From: Proteobacteria bacterium DTSAM18 | GTDB lineage: Bacteria > Myxococcota_A > UBA796 > GCA-2862545 | Reading direction: 5' to 3' | DNA length: 64,000 nt | Assembly (NCBI GenBank): GCA_028767165.1 | Contig: JARACJ010000013.1 | Location: 62,001 to 126,000 of the forward strand | In this document: piece by piece, positions 8,764 through 18,796 of the stretch | How the letters are laid out: every line of letters starts with the position of its first letter | How positions within the stretch are numbered: the first letter of the stretch is position 1 | Program-made: the position numbers and the translations under genes | Notes under the pieces: model-generated | Seen by the model: the letters and a program-made list of their open reading frames with translations, nothing else | Told to the model about the DNA's origin: nothing | The model's database searches: none

Positions 8764-9399
8764 TTGCCGGAACCGCAGACGAAACGGCAGGGGAGGGTCC
8801 GGAACTGGTTCTACGCCGGGTTGCAGGTGTTCGTGCCCTTCATCCTGACGCTGGGCATCACCATGGCGTTCCTGCGCTGGCTGGACAACATGCAGCCGGC
8901 GTTCCTGTGGGGCGGGCAGCGGATCCCGGGCGCGGGCATCCTGTTCGTGGGGCTCGTGGTGGTCCTGGTGGGCGTGTTCGTGAAGAGCTTCCCCGGCGGA
9001 TGGCTGGTGGGGCAGCTCGAGGCGGTGATCAACCGCATCCCGGTGGCGTCGTCGTTGTACGCCGCCTTCCAGCAGATCGTCGAGCTCGCCACGAACCCGA
9101 AGAACGGTCAGGAACAGCGCGTCGTGCTGGTGCAGTGGCCCCGCAAGGGGGTATGGTCACTCGCCTTCTCGCCGGGAGGGGCGCTGATGGAGCGCGACGA
9201 CGGGGTGCACATGCTCAACGTCTTCCTTCCATCCACCCCCAACCCCACCACGGGGTTCTTCTTCATGGTGCCCCGGGATGAGGTCATCTTCACCGACATG
9301 TCCGTGGAGGACGGCATCAGGCTGTTGATGTCGGCCGGACTCGCCGGTGGAAGGATGAACGTGACCGTGCCGGAGAGCGAACGTGGCGGAGTGGATTGA
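8764..9399 (+). CDS. DUF502 family membrane protein
   Basis: A 211-residue protein of the DUF502 family, whose function is unknown. Two transmembrane segments (about residues 18-40 and 57-78) are followed by the conserved cytoplasmic block IPVASSLYAAFQQIVE and a beta-rich region with PSTPNPTTGFFFMVPRDEV, which is the family hallmark. The start is TTG at 8764, chosen because AGGAGG lies just upstream. The 3' end overlaps recD2 by 17 bases, suggesting co-translation. Confidence 0.85.
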   Translation: MPEPQTKRQGRVRNWFYAGLQVFVPFILTLGITMAFLRWLDNMQPAFLWGGQRIPGAGILFVGLVVVLVGVFVKSFPGGWLVGQLEAVINRIPVASSLYAAFQQIVELATNPKNGQEQRVVLVQWPRKGVWSLAFSPGGALMERDDGVHMLNVFLPSTPNPTTGFFFMVPRDEVIFTDMSVEDGIRLLMSAGLAGGRMNVTVPESERGGVD

Positions 9400-11575
9400 A
9401 GGACGGCTCGAGAGGGTGCTCTGGTCTTCGCAGGAGTCCGGCTGGGCCGTCACCGTCGTCCGTACCACCGATGGCATGCCCACCACCGTCGTCGGTCCTC
9501 TGGCGGATCTGGCGGGGGTAGGGGACGACGGCGTGTTCCTCACCCTGCAGGGCGAGTGGGTGAAGCACCCCACCCACGGCCACCAGTTCAAGGCCGAGGG
9601 GTACCTCGAGGGCAGTCCGCAGACCCTGCGGGGGCTCGAGCTGTACCTGGCCTCGTCGGCGATCCCGGGCATCGGCAAGTCCACCGCCAAGCGCATCGTG
9701 GCCCAGTTCGGCGAGGACACCTTCGCCGCGATGTCCGATCCGGAGCAGCTGCAGCAGCTGCGGGGCATCGGAAAGGCCAAGGCCGACGCCATCGCCCACG
9801 CCTGGGACGAGGCCTCTGCCAACCGCGGTCTCGGCGTGCTGCTGCAGTCCGCGGGGCTGTCGGTGCGCTGGGCCAACCGCCTGGCGGAGCAGTTCGGCGA
9901 GCGGGCCGAGCAGATCGTCCGCAGCGAGCCCTACAGCCTGTCGGAGAAGGTCCGGGGCATCGGCTTCCTCACCGCCGATCGCATCGCCCGGGCCGTCGGC
10001 GTGCCGGAGGATGCCCCCCAGCGGGTCCAGGCCGCGCTCGTGTACTGCCTGGGCCGCAAGGTCGACGAGGGCCACTGCCTCGTGCAGCTCAGCGAGCTCG
10101 TCGGCGCGCTCCAGCGGCTCCAGGTGCCCACGGACGGCCTGCAGGAAGCGGTCGACCACCTGGTGGCCGAGGGCCGTGTGGTGCAGGACGAGTACGAGGG
10201 CGCACCCCACCTCACCACCGTCGCCCTCGACCGCGCCGAGCACCTGGTGGCCTCCAGCCTGCTGTACCGGGCCGACAGCCACGAGGGCTTGAAGGCGAGC
10301 CTCGACGTGGTGCAGGCCGCCGAGCGCTACGTGGGGCTGGAGCTCGACGAGACCCAGCGCCAGGCGGTGCTCGGGGCCCTTCAGTCCGGCGCGTCGGTGA
10401 TCACCGGCGGTCCCGGCACCGGCAAGACCACCCTCGTCAAGGTGCTCATCCGCAGCGCCTTGGAGATGGGGGAGAACTGGTTGCTCGCATCGCCCACCGG
10501 TCGGGCGGCCCGGCGGCTGTCCGAGGCCACGGGTCAGCCGGCGAGCACCCTTCACCGCCTGTTGGAGTTCCAGCCCGGCGGCTTCCGCTTCGGCCGTGAC
10601 GCCACCAACCCCCTGGACTGCGACGGTCTCGTGGTCGACGAGGCCTCCATGGTCGACGTCCGGCTCATGGCCAGCGTGCTCGCCGCGCTGCCGGTCGACC
10701 GTCCCTGTCGGCTCGTGCTGGTGGGCGATGCGGATCAGCTCCCGAGCGTGGGTCCCGGCCAGGTCCTGCGCGACATCATCCGGTCCGGTCACATCCCCGT
10801 GCACGCGCTCACCCGCATCCACCGCCAGGCGGCCCAGTCGGGCATCGTGATGGGCGCCCGGGAGGTCCACGAGGGGCGGATGCCCTCCTCGGGCCAGCAG
10901 ACCGGCCACGACGACTTCTTCCTGATCCCCCGTCCCGATGGTCGGGCCTCCCAGCAGACCCTCGTCAAGGTGGTCACCGAGCGGCTGGTGGCGAAGGGGT
11001 TCGACCCCCGCACCGACGTGCAGGTCCTCGCCCCCATGCGCAAGGGGGTCCTGGGCACCAAGGAGCTCAACGAGGCCCTGCAGCGGGCGCTCAACGGCCA
11101 GGGCGTCGCCATCAAGGGTCGCTCGGGGTTCCGTGAGGGCGACCGGGTCATCTGCACCCGCAACCGCTACGACTTCGAGGTCTTCAACGGCGACGTGGGT
11201 CGCGTGATCCGCGACGGCAAGGACGGCCTGCAGGTGCGCTTCGACGACCGCGACGTGGACTGGCCCCACGAGGAGCTCGATCAGCTCGAGCTCGCCTACG
11301 CGCTCACGATCCACAAGTCCCAGGGCAGCGAATACCCGGCGGTGGTGATGGTGATGGACCGCTCCCACCACATGATGCTGCGCCGCAACCTGCTGTACAC
11401 GGGCCTCACCCGCGCCAAGCGCTTCTTCTGCCTGATCGGCGATCCCCAGGCCTGGCAGCAGGCGGTGGGCCGCAAGGGCGGCGACGATCGCCGCACCCGG
11501 CTCGCGTCCATGATCCGGTCCTTCGCCAGCGAGACAGCCGAAGATGACCTGGAGCAGGTGGCGGATCCGGGCTGA
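9383..11575 (+). CDS. recD2: RecD2-type ATP-dependent 5'-3' DNA helicase
   Basis: A 730-residue superfamily 1B helicase outside a RecBC context, as in Deinococcus and Bacillus RecD2. N-terminal OB-like and helix-hairpin-helix repeats (about residues 80-200, with IPGIGKSTAKRI and LRGIGKAKADA) precede the helicase core. The core has Walker A GGPGTGKTT at about 341-349, DEAS (motif II), VGDADQLPSVGPG (motif III), and C-terminal ALTIHKSQGSE and TGLTRAK. It probably works in DNA repair and mismatch or replication-fork stability. The GTG start overlaps the DUF502 gene. Confidence 0.92.
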   Translation: MAEWIEGRLERVLWSSQESGWAVTVVRTTDGMPTTVVGPLADLAGVGDDGVFLTLQGEWVKHPTHGHQFKAEGYLEGSPQTLRGLELYLASSAIPGIGKSTAKRIVAQFGEDTFAAMSDPEQLQQLRGIGKAKADAIAHAWDEASANRGLGVLLQSAGLSVRWANRLAEQFGERAEQIVRSEPYSLSEKVRGIGFLTADRIARAVGVPEDAPQRVQAALVYCLGRKVDEGHCLVQLSELVGALQRLQVPTDGLQEAVDHLVAEGRVVQDEYEGAPHLTTVALDRAEHLVASSLLYRADSHEGLKASLDVVQAAERYVGLELDETQRQAVLGALQSGASVITGGPGTGKTTLVKVLIRSALEMGENWLLASPTGRAARRLSEATGQPASTLHRLLEFQPGGFRFGRDATNPLDCDGLVVDEASMVDVRLMASVLAALPVDRPCRLVLVGDADQLPSVGPGQVLRDIIRSGHIPVHALTRIHRQAAQSGIVMGAREVHEGRMPSSGQQTGHDDFFLIPRPDGRASQQTLVKVVTERLVAKGFDPRTDVQVLAPMRKGVLGTKELNEALQRALNGQGVAIKGRSGFREGDRVICTRNRYDFEVFNGDVGRVIRDGKDGLQVRFDDRDVDWPHEELDQLELAYALTIHKSQGSEYPAVVMVMDRSHHMMLRRNLLYTGLTRAKRFFCLIGDPQAWQQAVGRKGGDDRRTRLASMIRSFASETAEDDLEQVADPG

Positions 11576-11619
11576 GGCGGGCTACATGGCGGCGTCGAAA
11601 GCCCCCCAGGAGCCTGCCC

Positions 11620-12762
11620 GTGCCACCTCGTCCCCACAAGCTGCTGCGCAATGCCGAAGGCAAGTTGGACGCCAAGTCCCTCAACTGGCCCATGTTCGAG
11701 ACCTTTGCCGCCTCGGAGCTGGGGGAGGGCAGCGAGCGCGCCCGCAAGGTCTTCACCGCCCTGTGGCAGAAGGGCGTGCGCTCCTTCGATGAGGTGCCCA
11801 ACGTCGCCCGGACGGCCCTGAAGAAGTTCGACGAGGCCATGTACATCCCGTTCCTCGAGCCCGAGCTTGTGCTCAAGTCCAAGGACGGCACCCGCAAGTT
11901 CCTGTGGAAGCTCGAGGATGGCTACACCATCGAGTCCGTCCTCATCCCCGATGGCGATCGGGTCACCCTGTGCGTGTCGTCCCAGGTGGGCTGCGCCATG
12001 GCCTGCACCTTCTGCCTCACCGGCGATCTGGGCCTGAAGCGCCACCTCAAGCCCTCCGAGATCGCCGGTCAGCCCATGCAGGTGGGCAGGCTGCTCGACG
12101 AAGGCCAGCGCATCACCAACATCGTGATGATGGGCATGGGCGAGCCGCTGCACAACCTCGACAACCTGTGCACCGCGCTCGAGACCTGCCTCGACGACAA
12201 GGCCCTGAACTTCTCCCACCGCAAGATCACGGTCTCCACCGTGGGCCTCGTGCCGAAGATGGGCGAGCTGGCGGAGCGCCTGCCGGTGAACCTGGCCGTC
12301 TCCCTGAACGCCACCACCGAGGAGCGGCGCCGGGAGATCATGCCCATCACGAAGAAGCACAGCCTCGCCGAGCTGATCCAGGCCTGCAAGGACTTCCCCC
12401 TGCCGTCCGGCAAGCGCATCACCTTCGAGTACGTCATGTTCCGGGGCGACAACGACACCCTGGAGGATGCCGCCCGGCTGTACGAGATGCTCAAGGACAT
12501 CCCCACGAAGCTCAACCTCATCCCCTACAACGAGAACCCCGAGCGGGAGATCCAGCGGCCGGATCAGCAGTGGGTCGAGGACTTCCGGGAGTACTTCGTG
12601 GAGCGGGGGATGAATTGCACCATCCGCACCACACGCGGTCTCGACATCTCGGCGGCCTGTGGTCAGCTCGGCAAGGCCTGGGCACAGGCCATGGATCGGG
12701 GCTGGCTCGAACAGGCCCGTGCAATGGCGGGTATGGGCGAGGCGCCTTCCGCCGGGGCATGA
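11620..12762 (+). CDS. rlmN: Dual-specificity 23S rRNA A2503/tRNA A37 C2-methyltransferase RlmN
   Basis: A 380-residue radical-SAM enzyme. The CxxxCxxC iron-sulfur motif is present as CAMACTFC, followed by the SAM-binding GMGEPLHN segment and VSTVGL. The second catalytic Cys, which forms the methyl-transfer intermediate, is in SAACGQL near the C-terminus. The first catalytic Cys that resolves it lies among the motif cysteines. Substrates are inferred from the family. The GTG start at 11620 has CAGGAG at good spacing. It follows recD2 by 44 bases. Confidence 0.95.
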   Translation: MPPRPHKLLRNAEGKLDAKSLNWPMFETFAASELGEGSERARKVFTALWQKGVRSFDEVPNVARTALKKFDEAMYIPFLEPELVLKSKDGTRKFLWKLEDGYTIESVLIPDGDRVTLCVSSQVGCAMACTFCLTGDLGLKRHLKPSEIAGQPMQVGRLLDEGQRITNIVMMGMGEPLHNLDNLCTALETCLDDKALNFSHRKITVSTVGLVPKMGELAERLPVNLAVSLNATTEERRREIMPITKKHSLAELIQACKDFPLPSGKRITFEYVMFRGDNDTLEDAARLYEMLKDIPTKLNLIPYNENPEREIQRPDQQWVEDFREYFVERGMNCTIRTTRGLDISAACGQLGKAWAQAMDRGWLEQARAMAGMGEAPSAGA

Positions 12763-12838
12763 TCGCGGGCCCGTTGTCCTTGCACCGCTCCTCCTCTGTC
12801 GGTAGGTCTGGGGGAGCCGTGGGCACACGGCACAGCCG

Positions 12839-13624
12839 ATGTGGGGCGTCAGCGTGGACGGACAGCAGCTGCAACAGCGCAGGGAGGCCATGGGCCTGAG
12901 CCTGGACGCGGTGGCGGAGGCCACAGGCGTCGCCGTGCACCACCTGCGTGCCCTGGAGCTCGACGACCGCGCCGTGCTCCCGGCCGGCCCCTACGCGGAG
13001 GCCTACCGGCGCGCCTTCCTGCGGCACCTGCAGCGCATGGAGCGCCGCCTGGACGGCACCGTGCCGCCGCGACCCTTCGGACCGCCGCCTTCGCCGGCGC
13101 TGTCGGGGCTCGCCGGCACCGATCCCGATGCCCTTCGTTCGGCGATCGCGCTCACCGACGCCCTCGCCAGCGATCCCGGCGTCGAGGACAACGTCGACGT
13201 GCGTACCCGACCCGTCGCGCCGCCCGAGCTGCCCACCGGCCCGGTGCTCGATCGCCGGTTGCTGCGGGTGTGCATGGGGATCGTGGCCCTGTTCGTCGGG
13301 CTGCTGCTGGCCGACGGGATCCGCCACGTGACCCACCACGAGGAGGGGCCCGCGGAGCTCCCCGTGGAGGCCTGGCCGGTGCAGATCACGGTGCAGGCTC
13401 GCTACACCACCCGCTACCGGGTCTGGGCCGATGGCATCGAGGTGGAGGAACGCCAACTGGCTGGAGGGCGGGAATTGCAATATGCGGCCCGGGAACGCAT
13501 CGAAGTCCACACGCTGGATGTCGACGCCCTCAAGATCCGTCTGGGGGATCGGCCCATCCGGCCCGTGGGACGCAAGAACCACCCGCGGACGCTGAGCTTC
13601 GTGGCCGACAACCCAGGGCGGTAG
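12839..13624 (+). CDS. RodZ-like helix-turn-helix membrane protein
   Basis: A protein of 261 residues with an N-terminal Xre/RodZ-type helix-turn-helix (about 8-70: RREAMGLSLDAVAEATGV, ending in YAEAYRRAFLR). A Pro/Ala-rich stretch follows, then one transmembrane segment (about 140-160, LLRVCMGIVALFVGLLLADG) and a beta-rich extracytoplasmic domain resembling DUF4115. In RodZ this layout links MreB filaments to the envelope. Here the cytoplasmic part lacks other landmarks, so the name stays at family level. A GTG at 12854 is an alternative start. A 6-bp hairpin (12816-12831) lies just upstream. Confidence 0.75.
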   Translation: MWGVSVDGQQLQQRREAMGLSLDAVAEATGVAVHHLRALELDDRAVLPAGPYAEAYRRAFLRHLQRMERRLDGTVPPRPFGPPPSPALSGLAGTDPDALRSAIALTDALASDPGVEDNVDVRTRPVAPPELPTGPVLDRRLLRVCMGIVALFVGLLLADGIRHVTHHEEGPAELPVEAWPVQITVQARYTTRYRVWADGIEVEERQLAGGRELQYAARERIEVHTLDVDALKIRLGDRPIRPVGRKNHPRTLSFVADNPGR

Positions 13625-13625
13625 C

Positions 13626-14987
13626 ATGGAACCCAGGCCCCTCCACCGGCAGACGGAGACGATCATCCGTCGGCTGGTCCGGCGTCAGGCCGAGCAGCCC
13701 CTGCGTCGTGTCCTCGCCCGCATCCGCAGCGAGGACATCGCCGCGGCGATGGAGCACCTCACCTGGGCGGAACAGCGGCAGGTCTACAACACCCTCGAAG
13801 ACCCCGACAAGGCGGCCGAGGTGCTCGCCCTGCTCCCGGAGGAGTCCATCCGTGAGGTGAGCCGCGAGCTCACCGAGGAGTTCATGGTCGACCTCCTCGA
13901 GCGCATGGAGCCCGACGACGTCACCGACGTGATCGGCCTGCTCCCGGACGACGTCCGGGCCCGGGTGTTCGCCGGCATGGAGGACGCGGACGAGTCCGAG
14001 GTGCGTGATCTGCTGTCCTGGCCCCCCGACTCGGCCGGCGGCATCATGTCGACGGACTACTTCGCGGTGCCCGACATCTCCACCTGCGGGCAGGCGGTCA
14101 AGGCCCTGCAGGAGCGCAGCGGCGACCTCGCCAACGTGCACTACGCCTACGTCGAGGATCGCAACGGTCGGCTCGTGGGCGTCGCATCCCTGCGCCAGCT
14201 GGTCATCAGCCCGCCGTCCACGCCCGTCGTGGCGGTCATGGTCCCCGATCCCATCACGGTGCGCCCGGTGGAAGACCAGGAGGAGGTGGCCCGCATGGTC
14301 GCTCGCTACGACCTGCTCGCCATCCCCGTGATCGACGTGCAGCACCGGCTCCTCGGCATCGTCACCGTCGACGACGTCGTCGACGTCATCCGTGAGGAGG
14401 CCGCCGAGGACATGATGAAGATGGCGGGCCTCACCGAGGACGCCGACAAGGCCACCCGCTCCATCTTCGTGCAGATCCGCCAGCGTGCCGGTTGGCTCAT
14501 GGCCACCGGACTCGGCGGCGTGCTCATGGCCGAGACCATCAAGGGCTACGAGGGCGGTCTCGCCAAGGTGGCCGCGCTGGCCTTCTTCCTGCCCATGGTC
14601 ATCGCCATGGCCGGCAACGTGGGCATGCAGTGCGCCACCATCGCCGTGCGCGGCCTCGCCACGGGCCACATCCAGGTGGGTGGCATCGCGCGCTTCGTGC
14701 TCCGCGAGTTCCGCATGGGCATCGCCCTCGGGCTCATCTACGGCGTGCTCGTGGGCCTGTACGGCCTGTACCGGGTCGAGGACCTCCCCATGGTGGGCCT
14801 CGTGCTCGGCCTGAGCATCATGGCCGCCATGAGTGCCGCGAGCCTCATGGGTGCGGGCATCCCGGTCGTGCTCGACCGCCTGCGTATCGATCCGGCCCTG
14901 GCCACCGGCCCGCTGGTCACCATGGTCATCGATCTGGCGGGCGTGGTGGTCTACTTCAACATCGCCCGGTACCTCCTGGGGATCTGA
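13626..14987 (+). CDS. mgtE: Magnesium transporter MgtE
   Basis: A 453-residue homodimeric Mg2+ channel of the inner membrane. The helical N domain (about residues 10-130, with repeated LLPEE and LLPDDVRARV motifs) and two CBS domains (about 135-260) sense cytoplasmic Mg2+. The C-terminal pore domain (about 285-453) has five hydrophobic segments, including AMAGNVGMQCATI, where the family's pore-lining Asp and Asn residues lie. The ATG is one base after the upstream TAG stop. recO follows after one base, so the three genes are likely co-transcribed. Confidence 0.93.
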   Translation: MEPRPLHRQTETIIRRLVRRQAEQPLRRVLARIRSEDIAAAMEHLTWAEQRQVYNTLEDPDKAAEVLALLPEESIREVSRELTEEFMVDLLERMEPDDVTDVIGLLPDDVRARVFAGMEDADESEVRDLLSWPPDSAGGIMSTDYFAVPDISTCGQAVKALQERSGDLANVHYAYVEDRNGRLVGVASLRQLVISPPSTPVVAVMVPDPITVRPVEDQEEVARMVARYDLLAIPVIDVQHRLLGIVTVDDVVDVIREEAAEDMMKMAGLTEDADKATRSIFVQIRQRAGWLMATGLGGVLMAETIKGYEGGLAKVAALAFFLPMVIAMAGNVGMQCATIAVRGLATGHIQVGGIARFVLREFRMGIALGLIYGVLVGLYGLYRVEDLPMVGLVLGLSIMAAMSAASLMGAGIPVVLDRLRIDPALATGPLVTMVIDLAGVVVYFNIARYLLGI

Positions 14988-14988
14988 G

Positions 14989-15708
14989 GTGTCCGGCATC
15001 GAGGCCATCGTGCTGCAGACCCGCGCCTTCGGCGAGGCCGACCGGGTCGTCAGCCTGCTCACGGCGGCCCAGGGCCGCATCGACGCCGTGGCCAAGGGTG
15101 CCCGGGCGAGTCGTCGCCGCTTCGGCGGTGCGCTCGAGCCCGGCACGGCGATGGTGGCCGAGCTGCGACGGGGCAGGGGAGCGCTGCCCATCCTGACCGC
15201 GGCCCACGAGGTGCGCGGGCCGGCGAGCGTCCGCGACGACCTCGATCGGTTGATGTACCTCACCTACGGCTGCGAGGTCATGGCGCGCCTTGCGGCGCCC
15301 GAGCAGGAGAGCGCTCAGCTCTTCCGACTGCTGCAGGTGTGGATCGAGCTCCTCGAGGGCGACGGTCCGGTGGGCGTCGGTCACCGGCTGGCCTTCGAGG
15401 CCAAGGCCCTGACGTTCTTCGGGGCGGCGCCGGCGCTGCGCCGCTGCGGCGTGTGTGGCCGACCGCTGGAGGGCACGGTGCGCTTCCGCCCGGAGGAGGG
15501 TGGAGGGGTGCACGCGTCCTGCGGCGAGGGCGCCAGCGTGCAGGCATCCGAGCTTGCCCTCCTCGACGACCTCAGGCGCACCCCGCTGGCACAGGTCCAC
15601 ACCGTGGCGCTTCCGGACCTCGAGCCCTGGCGTCTCGCCCGTTGGATCGAGCACCTCACGGCAGGCGCCCTGAAGAGCCGGGAGATGCTCGCGCAGCTTG
15701 GTCTTTAG
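14989..15708 (+). CDS. recO: DNA repair protein RecO
   Basis: A 239-residue recombination mediator that loads RecA on SSB-coated gaps with RecR. The N-terminal OB-fold begins with the family pattern IEAIVLQTRAFGEADRVVSLLT, followed by GxxxxxAKGARxSxxRFGGALEPG. A putative zinc-binding loop (CGVCGRPL...HASCGEG) is in the central domain, as in many RecO proteins. The GTG start at 14989 is one base after the mgtE stop and gives a normal family length. A longer frame extends back inside mgtE and is rejected. Confidence 0.9.
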   Translation: MSGIEAIVLQTRAFGEADRVVSLLTAAQGRIDAVAKGARASRRRFGGALEPGTAMVAELRRGRGALPILTAAHEVRGPASVRDDLDRLMYLTYGCEVMARLAAPEQESAQLFRLLQVWIELLEGDGPVGVGHRLAFEAKALTFFGAAPALRRCGVCGRPLEGTVRFRPEEGGGVHASCGEGASVQASELALLDDLRRTPLAQVHTVALPDLEPWRLARWIEHLTAGALKSREMLAQLGL

Positions 15709-15799
15709 GGTGGATGTGGCCAGGGGGTCTTGTGGTACAACTTCGAGGTACCGATGCGTCCCCCGCCCACGGGGCCGCGTGTCGACACCTGGTGAGTAG

Positions 15800-16669
15800 A
15801 TGCCCCAGACGCACGCCTGCCTTCATTACACCGTGGCCACCCACACCCATCCGGGCAAGGTCCGGGAGAACAACGAGGACTGCTACGGGCACGTGCAGGA
15901 TGCAGACGGAGGCCTCGTCGCCATCGTCGCCGACGGCATGGGCGGCCACGCAGCGGGGGAGGTCGCCAGTCGCATGGCGGTCGAGACCGTCCTCGAGCAG
16001 GCGAGCCCCGCTCCCTCCCAGACCATCCCGCAGGCACTGCAGTCGGCGCTCCTCGATGCCAACGAGCGCATCGTCGAGGCGTCCCAGTCGGCCGGTCGGC
16101 GTGGCATGGGCACCACCGCGGTCCTGTCCTACTTCGAGGGCCGCAACGCCTGGTTCGCGCACGTGGGCGACTCCCGCATCTACCTGTTCCGCAAGGGCGA
16201 GCTGCGCTGGCGCACCAAGGATCACACCCGGGTGCAGTCCCTCGTGGATGCCGGCCTGCTCACCCAGGAGGCCGCGCGCCACCACCCGGAGGGCAACGTG
16301 CTCACGCGCGCCCTCGGTCACCGCAAGATGGCCGATGGCCGGGCCCTCATCGTGTCCGTCCGTGAGCGTCCCATCCACATGCGCGAAGGCGATGTGGTGG
16401 TCATGTGCTCCGACGGCGTCTCCGACCTGCTCGAAGACGACGACATCGGCCGCATCGTCGGTGCGCTCGAGCCCCACCAGGCGGTCGAGCAGATCACCCA
16501 GCTCGCCCTCAGCCGGGGTGGCCACGACAACATCACCGTGATGGTCGTGGCACTCGCCCGTGAAGAGGTCTCGCTGGGCCAGGAGCCCCCTCCCGTGCAG
16601 CTCGGCGTCCTTCCGGATCATTCCGAGCCCATCCTTCCGCCGCTCCCGGAAGATGGTTTCGATGGGTGA
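15800..16669 (+). CDS. PP2C-family serine/threonine phosphatase
   Basis: A 289-residue PPM/PP2C phosphatase of the Stp1/PrpC type, removing phosphate from Ser and Thr residues. The metal-binding motifs are visible: VRENNEDCYG, ADGMGGHAAGEVAS, GTTAVL, HVGDSRIYLFR, LTRALGH, CSDGVSDLLEDD and GGHDNITV. No transmembrane segment or sensor domain is present, so it is cytoplasmic. In many bacteria such enzymes counteract Hanks-type kinases, but no kinase gene is seen in this window. It is separated from recO by 91 bases. Confidence 0.92.
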   Translation: MPQTHACLHYTVATHTHPGKVRENNEDCYGHVQDADGGLVAIVADGMGGHAAGEVASRMAVETVLEQASPAPSQTIPQALQSALLDANERIVEASQSAGRRGMGTTAVLSYFEGRNAWFAHVGDSRIYLFRKGELRWRTKDHTRVQSLVDAGLLTQEAARHHPEGNVLTRALGHRKMADGRALIVSVRERPIHMREGDVVVMCSDGVSDLLEDDDIGRIVGALEPHQAVEQITQLALSRGGHDNITVMVVALAREEVSLGQEPPPVQLGVLPDHSEPILPPLPEDGFDG

Positions 16670-16753
16670 TCCCTCCTGGGGTCCGGGCGGCACCGCATCC
16701 TGCGTGCGGAATGTCGTCGTGCACGGTACGGAGCAGTAGAGGGGTGAATCGGC

Positions 16754-18796
16754 ATGGGGAAGGGGCGTAGCACCCAACGGACACCGGAAATCCATGGTCT
16801 GGCCCTCGTAGGCCATACCTCCGTGGGAAAGACCACACTCGCCGAGATGTGGCTTCACGCGGCTGGGGTCGTCCGAGCCCCGGGCAAGGTCGAGGAGGGC
16901 ACGGCGCTGCTCGACTTCGAGGCCACCGAGCGCCGCAAACACCAGAGCCTCACCCCCGGCTACGCCTGGCTTCCGGTCGGCGATGCCGTGATCCAGCTGG
17001 TCGACACCCCCGGCGCCGATGTCGGCGGCTACGAGCGCGACCTCGTGGTGGCGGCCTCCGGCTGCGCCGGCCTGGTCGTCGATCCCCAGTCGGGCCTGCA
17101 GTCCGGCGACACACGCTGGTTGCGCTGGCTGGCCGACAGACGCCTGCCCACCATCCTCATCGCCCAGAAGGCGGATCGCACCTACGATCCGGACGTCTTC
17201 GAGGAGGAGGTCGCCGCCTTCGCCCAGCGCAAGGTCGTGCCGGTGTGCCGTCCCTGGTTCGAGGACGACGTGCTCGTCGGCCTGCTCGACATCGCGGGAG
17301 ATCGCGCACTCCGGTTCGCCGAGGATGGCTCAGGCGCCTTCTCCCCCGAGCCCATTCCCGCCGGACTCCGTCCGATGATCGACGAGCTCCGCGAGCAGCT
17401 GATGGAGGCCGTGGCCCTCACCGACGACGAGCTCGTGCAGGAATACCTGGAGTTCTTCGAGCTGTCGCCGGAGTCGCTCGCCCGAGGGCTCAAGGGTGCC
17501 GTCGCCCGATGCGACCTGCTGCCCGTGATGTACACGGCTGCCGCCGTCGGCATCGGTGGCGTGCCGAGCCTGCAGTGCCTCATGGACGTGCTCCCGTCCC
17601 GGTCGGAGATCGTCGAGCCGATGCTGGCCGACGAGCCCTTCGCCGCGCAGTGGGTCGGCACCCAGTTCGACGAGGATGGCGAGCCCGTGGCCATCATGGC
17701 CGTCTGGAAGGGGCCCTGGCCCACCAAGGGAGGCCTCGTCCACGCACAGACCGGCGCCACCTGGAAGCCGCGCAAGCTGTACCAGCTCCGCGGCACCCGT
17801 CGTGCGGCGGCCCGCTTCAACGCCACCGGCATGTTCTACGCCACCTGGGAGCTTCCGCCCGGGCAGCTCGGCGACGTCTTCGGTGCCCACCAGGGCGTGC
17901 AGGTGCCCATGGTCCGCAGGCCTCCCACCATGGCGTGGTTGTGGGCGAGGCGGCCCTCCTCCCTGAGCGACGTCAAGGCGCGCACCTGGGTGGAGCGGCT
18001 TCGGGCGAAGGATCCCAGCATCGAGGTGCAGGTCACCCGTCGCTGGTTCAAGCTCGCCGGGCACAGCGAGCCGCAGCTGCGCATGGCCCTTCGGCGGGTG
18101 TCGGAGTGGAGCGGGCACAAGCTCATCCCGGAGCTGCCCGCCATCGACTACCGGGAGCGCCCCAAGGCACGGGTGCAGCAGGTCCGTGGCGTGCACCTGG
18201 TGCAGTCCGGCGGCGACGTGAAGGAATTCGGCGAGGTCTACCTCGACGTGGGTCCCTCCGCCGAGTCCGACTGGACCTTCGGGAGCACCATCGACGACGA
18301 CATCCTGCCCGATCGCTTCGTGGCGGGCGCCGGTGTGGGGGCGGAGCGCGCCCTCGTGTGCGGTCCCCAGGGCTTTCCCGTCATCGGGGTCTCCGCCACC
18401 TGCGTCGGTGGCGAGTACGACGTGCTCGAGTCCGAGCCGGAGCACTTCGAGCTGGCGGGAGAGCGCGCCATGCGGGCGGCGCTGGGCATGGGCGGCACCG
18501 AGCTGCTCGAGCCCTGGCACACCCTCACCATCCACGTGCCGGCGTCCGAGCTCGGTCCGGTGCTCTCCGATCTCGCGTCCCACCGCGCCCGCGTGCTCGG
18601 GCTCGAGGTGGAGCAGGACGAGGCCGAGGTGGTGGCCCAGGTGCCGTTCCGGGAGCTCCGAAGCTATTCCGGCCGGCTCGAGGCCCTCACACATGGCCTT
18701 GGCTGGTTCGATCAGAAGACGATCCATTATGACAGCCTGCCCGAACCGCTGGCTGAACAGGCCCGGCGGCACGCCTTGAGGTCCGAGTCTTCATGA
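16754..18796 (+). CDS. Divergent EF-G-like GTPase with altered G4 motif
   Basis: A 680-residue protein with the whole elongation factor G domain order. The G domain has P-loop GHTSVGKT at 20-27 and G3 DTPGA at 84-88. A beta-barrel domain and the EF-G domain III-V region, including [17 protein letters not shown] and a [17 protein letters not shown]-terminal block, follow. It belongs to the EF-G-like (FusA2) paralogue class rather than canonical EF-G. The G4 motif expected as NKxD reads QKAD (138-141), which may change guanine recognition. The switch I region ([11 protein letters not shown]) also differs from the RGITI class. Its translational role is unknown. It overlaps phoH by four bases. 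Confidence 0.8.
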   Translation: MGKGRSTQRTPEIHGLALVGHTSVGKTTLAEMWLHAAGVVRAPGKVEEGTALLDFEATERRKHQSLTPGYAWLPVGDAVIQLVDTPGADVGGYERDLVVAASGCAGLVVDPQSGLQSGDTRWLRWLADRRLPTILIAQKADRTYDPDVFEEEVAAFAQRKVVPVCRPWFEDDVLVGLLDIAGDRALRFAEDGSGAFSPEPIPAGLRPMIDELREQLMEAVALTDDELVQEYLEFFELSPESLARGLKGAVARCDLLPVMYTAAAVGIGGVPSLQCLMDVLPSRSEIVEPMLADEPFAAQWVGTQFDEDGEPVAIMAVWKGPWPTKGGLVHAQTGATWKPRKLYQLRGTRRAAARFNATGMFYATWELPPGQLGDVFGAHQGVQVPMVRRPPTMAWLWARRPSSLSDVKARTWVERLRAKDPSIEVQVTRRWFKLAGHSEPQLRMALRRVSEWSGHKLIPELPAIDYRERPKARVQQVRGVHLVQSGGDVKEFGEVYLDVGPSAESDWTFGSTIDDDILPDRFVAGAGVGAERALVCGPQGFPVIGVSATCVGGEYDVLESEPEHFELAGERAMRAALGMGGTELLEPWHTLTIHVPASELGPVLSDLASHRARVLGLEVEQDEAEVVAQVPFRELRSYSGRLEALTHGLGWFDQKTIHYDSLPEPLAEQARRHALRSESS

